The notes below the pieces were generated by a model. That model was given only the letters and a program-made list of their open reading frames with translations, searched no databases and had not been told where the DNA came from. Source: a virus. From it: a stretch of 59,195 bases of DNA. Position numbers and translations under genes: made by a program. The DNA is taken from positions 1-59,195 of IMG/VR virus record IMGVR_UViG_3300044825_002433, one strand, 5' to 3'. How positions within the stretch are numbered: position 1 is the first letter of the stretch; each line of letters begins with the position of its first letter. This document shows, one piece after another, positions 56,792 through 59,195 of the stretch.

Positions 56792-57370
56792 GCGAATAAG
56801 GTTTTGCCAAGGGTCTTCGTTGGACCCACCTGCGGGCGCCGCCATTGCCGGAGTTGGTGTAGCAGCTTTGACAGCCGCCGATTGAATCATTAACAGTTGT
56901 TGCTTTAAAGCACTATTTTCTTTGATGATTGGTTCGACCCGGCTGTCAGCCCAAGCAGCGGCGTTTGCCGTTAAGCGATCGAGAATGTGATCTGTGTGGG
57001 GGAAGCGGAAGAACACGCCTTCTTGGAGCTCAATCCGTTGACCGTTTTGATTTGCTGCCAAAGCTTCTAAGAACATCAGACCCTTAGAGAGATCTATGTT
57101 GCTTCGCACGCACAGCTGCTCCGGATTTATTACGCCTTTATATTGTTCGTAAAGCTCAGAAAAAACGGCGGATACCCGTGCGGCCTCGGCTACTTCTTGC
57201 TCCTTCTTAGAAGATGCTTCCTTCGCAATAGATGCACCGGCCAGAAGGGATCCAGCGCCAGCGAGCGCCACAGGAAGAGTACTAGGGTTCGCGACCGCAG
57301 AAGAAATGACGACAAGAGCACTGACTCCAGTAAGGGAACTAATTAGATGGTGTTTCAGCAGGTTTGTCAT
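56789..57370 (-). CDS. Unrecognised membrane-associated protein
   Basis: A 193-residue protein taken from ATG 57370 (MTNLLKHHLISSLTG). Two hydrophobic segments lie at residues about 13-27 and 33-50 (SALVVISSAVANPS and LPVALAGAGSLLAGAS), so it is probably a double-pass membrane protein, with a helical cytoplasmic part (AEAARVSAVFSELYEQYKGV) and a Pro/Ala-rich tail. It overlaps the primase-helicase end by 32 bases, hence is co-expressed with it. It might tether replication to the membrane; this is inference. Confidence 0.55.
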   Translation of the reverse strand: MTNLLKHHLISSLTGVSALVVISSAVANPSTLPVALAGAGSLLAGASIAKEASSKKEQEVAEAARVSAVFSELYEQYKGVINPEQLCVRSNIDLSKGLMFLEALAANQNGQRIELQEGVFFRFPHTDHILDRLTANAAAWADSRVEPIIKENSALKQQLLMIQSAAVKAATPTPAMAAPAGGSNEDPWQNLIR

Positions 57371-59195
57371 GAGTGTCGAAAGCTGTTTTCCAAACAAGAG
57401 GGTCTGGGTTGGATGCCCACTCCACAGGAGAAGGCAGTCTGGTATCCCCGTGGGAGGCTCGATCCGTAGTCGGATCATAAGGCTTCAAGCGTAGACCAGT
57501 GAACACGGATTTGCCTTGAACAAATTTGGGTCCCACACCTTCGATTTTCAATACGTTGCGGGTTGTTTCCCTGAGTCGATCGACGAATCGAGGTTTGGCT
57601 GAGTGCTTGTACCCGTTCGATTTGCAGAAGTTTACATAGCTCGCATAGAGCTCGCTGTGTGCGTTTTTGACGAACAACCCGCGCTCGCTCTCATCTGTGT
57701 TGGGCCTGAAAGCGCCCCCACCGATAATGTTGTAGCTGTTTGGAGCATACAGAGTGCACTCAGCCAGCCAAGCGACGTATGGGTTGTTGAAGATGAGAGC
57801 TTCGAGGTTCGTTGCGTTGAGCGTGGGAACATGCTTAACCGGGTTCGCCAGCACGTCACGCATTTCCTCAAAAGGCATATCGAGAGCCCAGGTGACCACT
57901 CCGCTGAGTTCCGGGACAAGCTCCCCTTCGACTCGATCTTGGTAGATGTTTAGGAGATCGCGGCGCTGAGATGGAGGCACAACGCGGTCCATGATGATTG
58001 TTAGGCGGCGGCGCTCAAGACCGCTGCTGATGTCTGAGCTTGTGATGTGCTCGTTCGACGCAATACAAACCAGAACCTCAGGCTTAAAGCTGATGACCTC
58101 TTTTCCGTACTTTCGCTCAGCCCGCAGTGTGTCTGAGGCTGATGTGATTTTCTTTAGAACGTCGAGTCGCTTATTGAAGTTTGCTTCGTCTGTCAGCAAC
58201 AGAAGTCGCTTACCGATGAGGTTATGGCACTCGAACTTATTTGTCTCGATGATTTCAAGGTTGCTAGTGTGCGTCGCGGCGAATCCAGCCAAGGCGATCA
58301 GCAGTTGCTGCAGCGTGGATTTGCCGGTACCTCCCGGTCCTACCAAATGCAAGAAGCGCTCCCCGGTTGTGTATCCCGTGAGCAATGCCCGGCAGAATGC
58401 TCGAATGATGATGACTCGCTCTGTGCCTACACAAGAGTCAATCCACTGCAGAAACTTCGGACACTTCGCCGTTTTGTCGTAGGGATACGCGAGGCGGCTA
58501 CGCAGATACAGTTCTTTTTGATTGGCTTCGTCAAACTCGAAAGTCTCTGCGTCCAGCACCCCGTTGGTGAAAGCGATTTTCCCTCGGTTCTTACTCCAGA
58601 TCGACGTGCGTCCGCCGTCGATGGATTTAAGCAGCTTCGCTTTCAGGATGTGGTAGACCGAGCTCACCGTGGATGAGTTGTACCTCGGCAGCACGCCTGC
58701 TGTTACAAACGTATCTAGTGTTTTTACAATCCTACGCTTGATGTGTTGTTCGTCTTGCAGATACCATATTTTCTTATCGGAGTCGTATGTAAAGAACTCA
58801 TCTAGAGACGAATCGAATAAAAATTCTCCTCCGTAGTTATTTACGATAATGTCTGCTACATCGTTCTCTGAGAACTGTCTGTTGTTTTGCTGGATTTGAA
58901 CTAGCTGAGCCGGTGTGTTCGGCACTTCTTTTTCCTCGGTTGCTGTTGTTGATGTTGGTGTTGATGTTGTGTTGCCCGAGTTTGAGATATCAAACTCTGA
59001 AAGCTCTTCGAAAGACAAAACCGAATTAGTCGGTTTGGGCTTCGTGGTCTTGATCTGATCCTTGATTTCCTCAGAGCACAAAGCGTCGAAAGCACGACGG
59101 TTCGTTTTTTTGATTCGTTTCCAACCGGCCAGGTCGCCGTCTTCCGAGGCGATGGCGATGGCTGGCTTTAATTGGCTTGGATCAGTGATGCTGTT
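57339..59195 (-). CDS. SF3 primase-helicase, partial at the right edge
   Basis: The frame is open to the last base of the window (NSITDPSQLKPAIAI... upstream of a false TTG start at 59081), so the gene continues beyond it. The visible 618 residues contain a D5-like N-terminal region (DVADIIVNNYGGEFLFDSSL, then TYDSDKKIWYLQDEQHIKRR) and an SF3/P4-type ATPase: Walker A LVGPGGTGKST, Walker B LLLLTDEANF and sensor VLVCIASNEH. A Ser/Thr-rich linker precedes these. It would unwind and perhaps prime the phage genome. The missing N-terminus may hold a primase-polymerase domain. Confidence 0.88.
   Translation of the reverse strand, partial: NSITDPSQLKPAIAIASEDGDLAGWKRIKKTNRRAFDALCSEEIKDQIKTTKPKPTNSVLSFEELSEFDISNSGNTTSTPTSTTATEEKEVPNTPAQLVQIQQNNRQFSENDVADIIVNNYGGEFLFDSSLDEFFTYDSDKKIWYLQDEQHIKRRIVKTLDTFVTAGVLPRYNSSTVSSVYHILKAKLLKSIDGGRTSIWSKNRGKIAFTNGVLDAETFEFDEANQKELYLRSRLAYPYDKTAKCPKFLQWIDSCVGTERVIIIRAFCRALLTGYTTGERFLHLVGPGGTGKSTLQQLLIALAGFAATHTSNLEIIETNKFECHNLIGKRLLLLTDEANFNKRLDVLKKITSASDTLRAERKYGKEVISFKPEVLVCIASNEHITSSDISSGLERRRLTIIMDRVVPPSQRRDLLNIYQDRVEGELVPELSGVVTWALDMPFEEMRDVLANPVKHVPTLNATNLEALIFNNPYVAWLAECTLYAPNSYNIIGGGAFRPNTDESERGLFVKNAHSELYASYVNFCKSNGYKHSAKPRFVDRLRETTRNVLKIEGVGPKFVQGKSVFTGLRLKPYDPTTDRASHGDTRLPSPVEWASNPDPLVWKTAFDTHDKPAETPSN

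Noticed and set aside
1-59195. CRISPR array
   Set aside because: No series of direct repeats with equal spacers was seen; the only regular repeats are in fibre genes.
1-59195. HIP1 (GCGATCGC) sites as host signal
   Set aside because: I saw near matches (GCGATCGT near 22550, GCGATCGA near 56976) but no full site, so it neither supports nor excludes a host.
1-59195. rRNA genes or insertion sequences
   Set aside because: No transposase, inverted repeat pair or rRNA stretch is visible; mobile genes here are homing nucleases and introns.

Overview
The window looks like a large part of a double-stranded DNA phage of a marine or estuarine unicellular cyanobacterium (Synechococcus or Cyanobium type). 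The sequence gives a tightly packed phage layout, a TerL, portal and capsid block, tail-fibre-like adhesins, two lysins and an integrase. Established knowledge adds gene types familiar from cyanophages: speD, thyX, DUF3310, the small PPPELVQQW and YKAT families near 44.9-47.5 kb, a small basic protein ending YRGQGKG, and the 103-aa ERETADG family. No photosynthesis gene, rRNA or CRISPR array is visible. Several genes start with GTG or TTG.

Layout. 0-2.8 kb: helical virion-type proteins and a candidate small terminase. 2.8-9.7 kb: the large terminase, interleaved with four carbohydrate-active genes and a run of small basic proteins. 9.7-20.5 kb: portal, an out-of-frame overlapping scaffold candidate, and the major capsid gene. 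The capsid gene is broken into five exons by four group I introns, three of which carry LAGLIDADG endonuclease genes, two of them antisense. 20.5-31.5 kb: further virion proteins, a tail-fibre-like protein, an antisense Dps-like ferritin with an excisionase-like HTH gene, and a GH104-like/M23-like virion lysin. 31.5-34.7 kb: a leftward set of probable regulators and zinc-binding proteins plus a Dam-like protein. 34.7-35.0 kb: a divergent control region holding two outward copies of a repeated element; a third copy is at 7.8 kb. 35.2-44.0 kb: modular adhesins, a fibre chaperone and the integrase. 44.0-48.0 kb: an HNH gene, a tRNA-like element and a cassette of small genes joined by ATGACTGA stop/start overlaps. 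48.0-56.8 kb: more adhesins, HNH genes, speD, small membrane proteins, a GH24 plus C39-like endolysin and thyX. 56.8-59.2 kb: an SF3 primase-helicase that runs off the right edge.

How it fits together. TerL, the candidate TerS, portal, scaffold and spliced capsid protein would package DNA. The adhesins share N-terminal modules that look like a common virion anchor, and the glycan genes may decorate virion or host surface. The integrase and excisionase-like gene make lysogeny possible. No tape measure, sheath, tail tube or very large ejection protein could be recognised, so the tail type is open.

Most striking items: the capsid gene with four related introns and antisense endonucleases, the long portal/scaffold overlap, the Dps-like protein, the repeated ACGTTAAGTA element, and a CGTGGG word biased to one strand whatever the gene direction. 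All assignments are by eye; no search or folding program was run.
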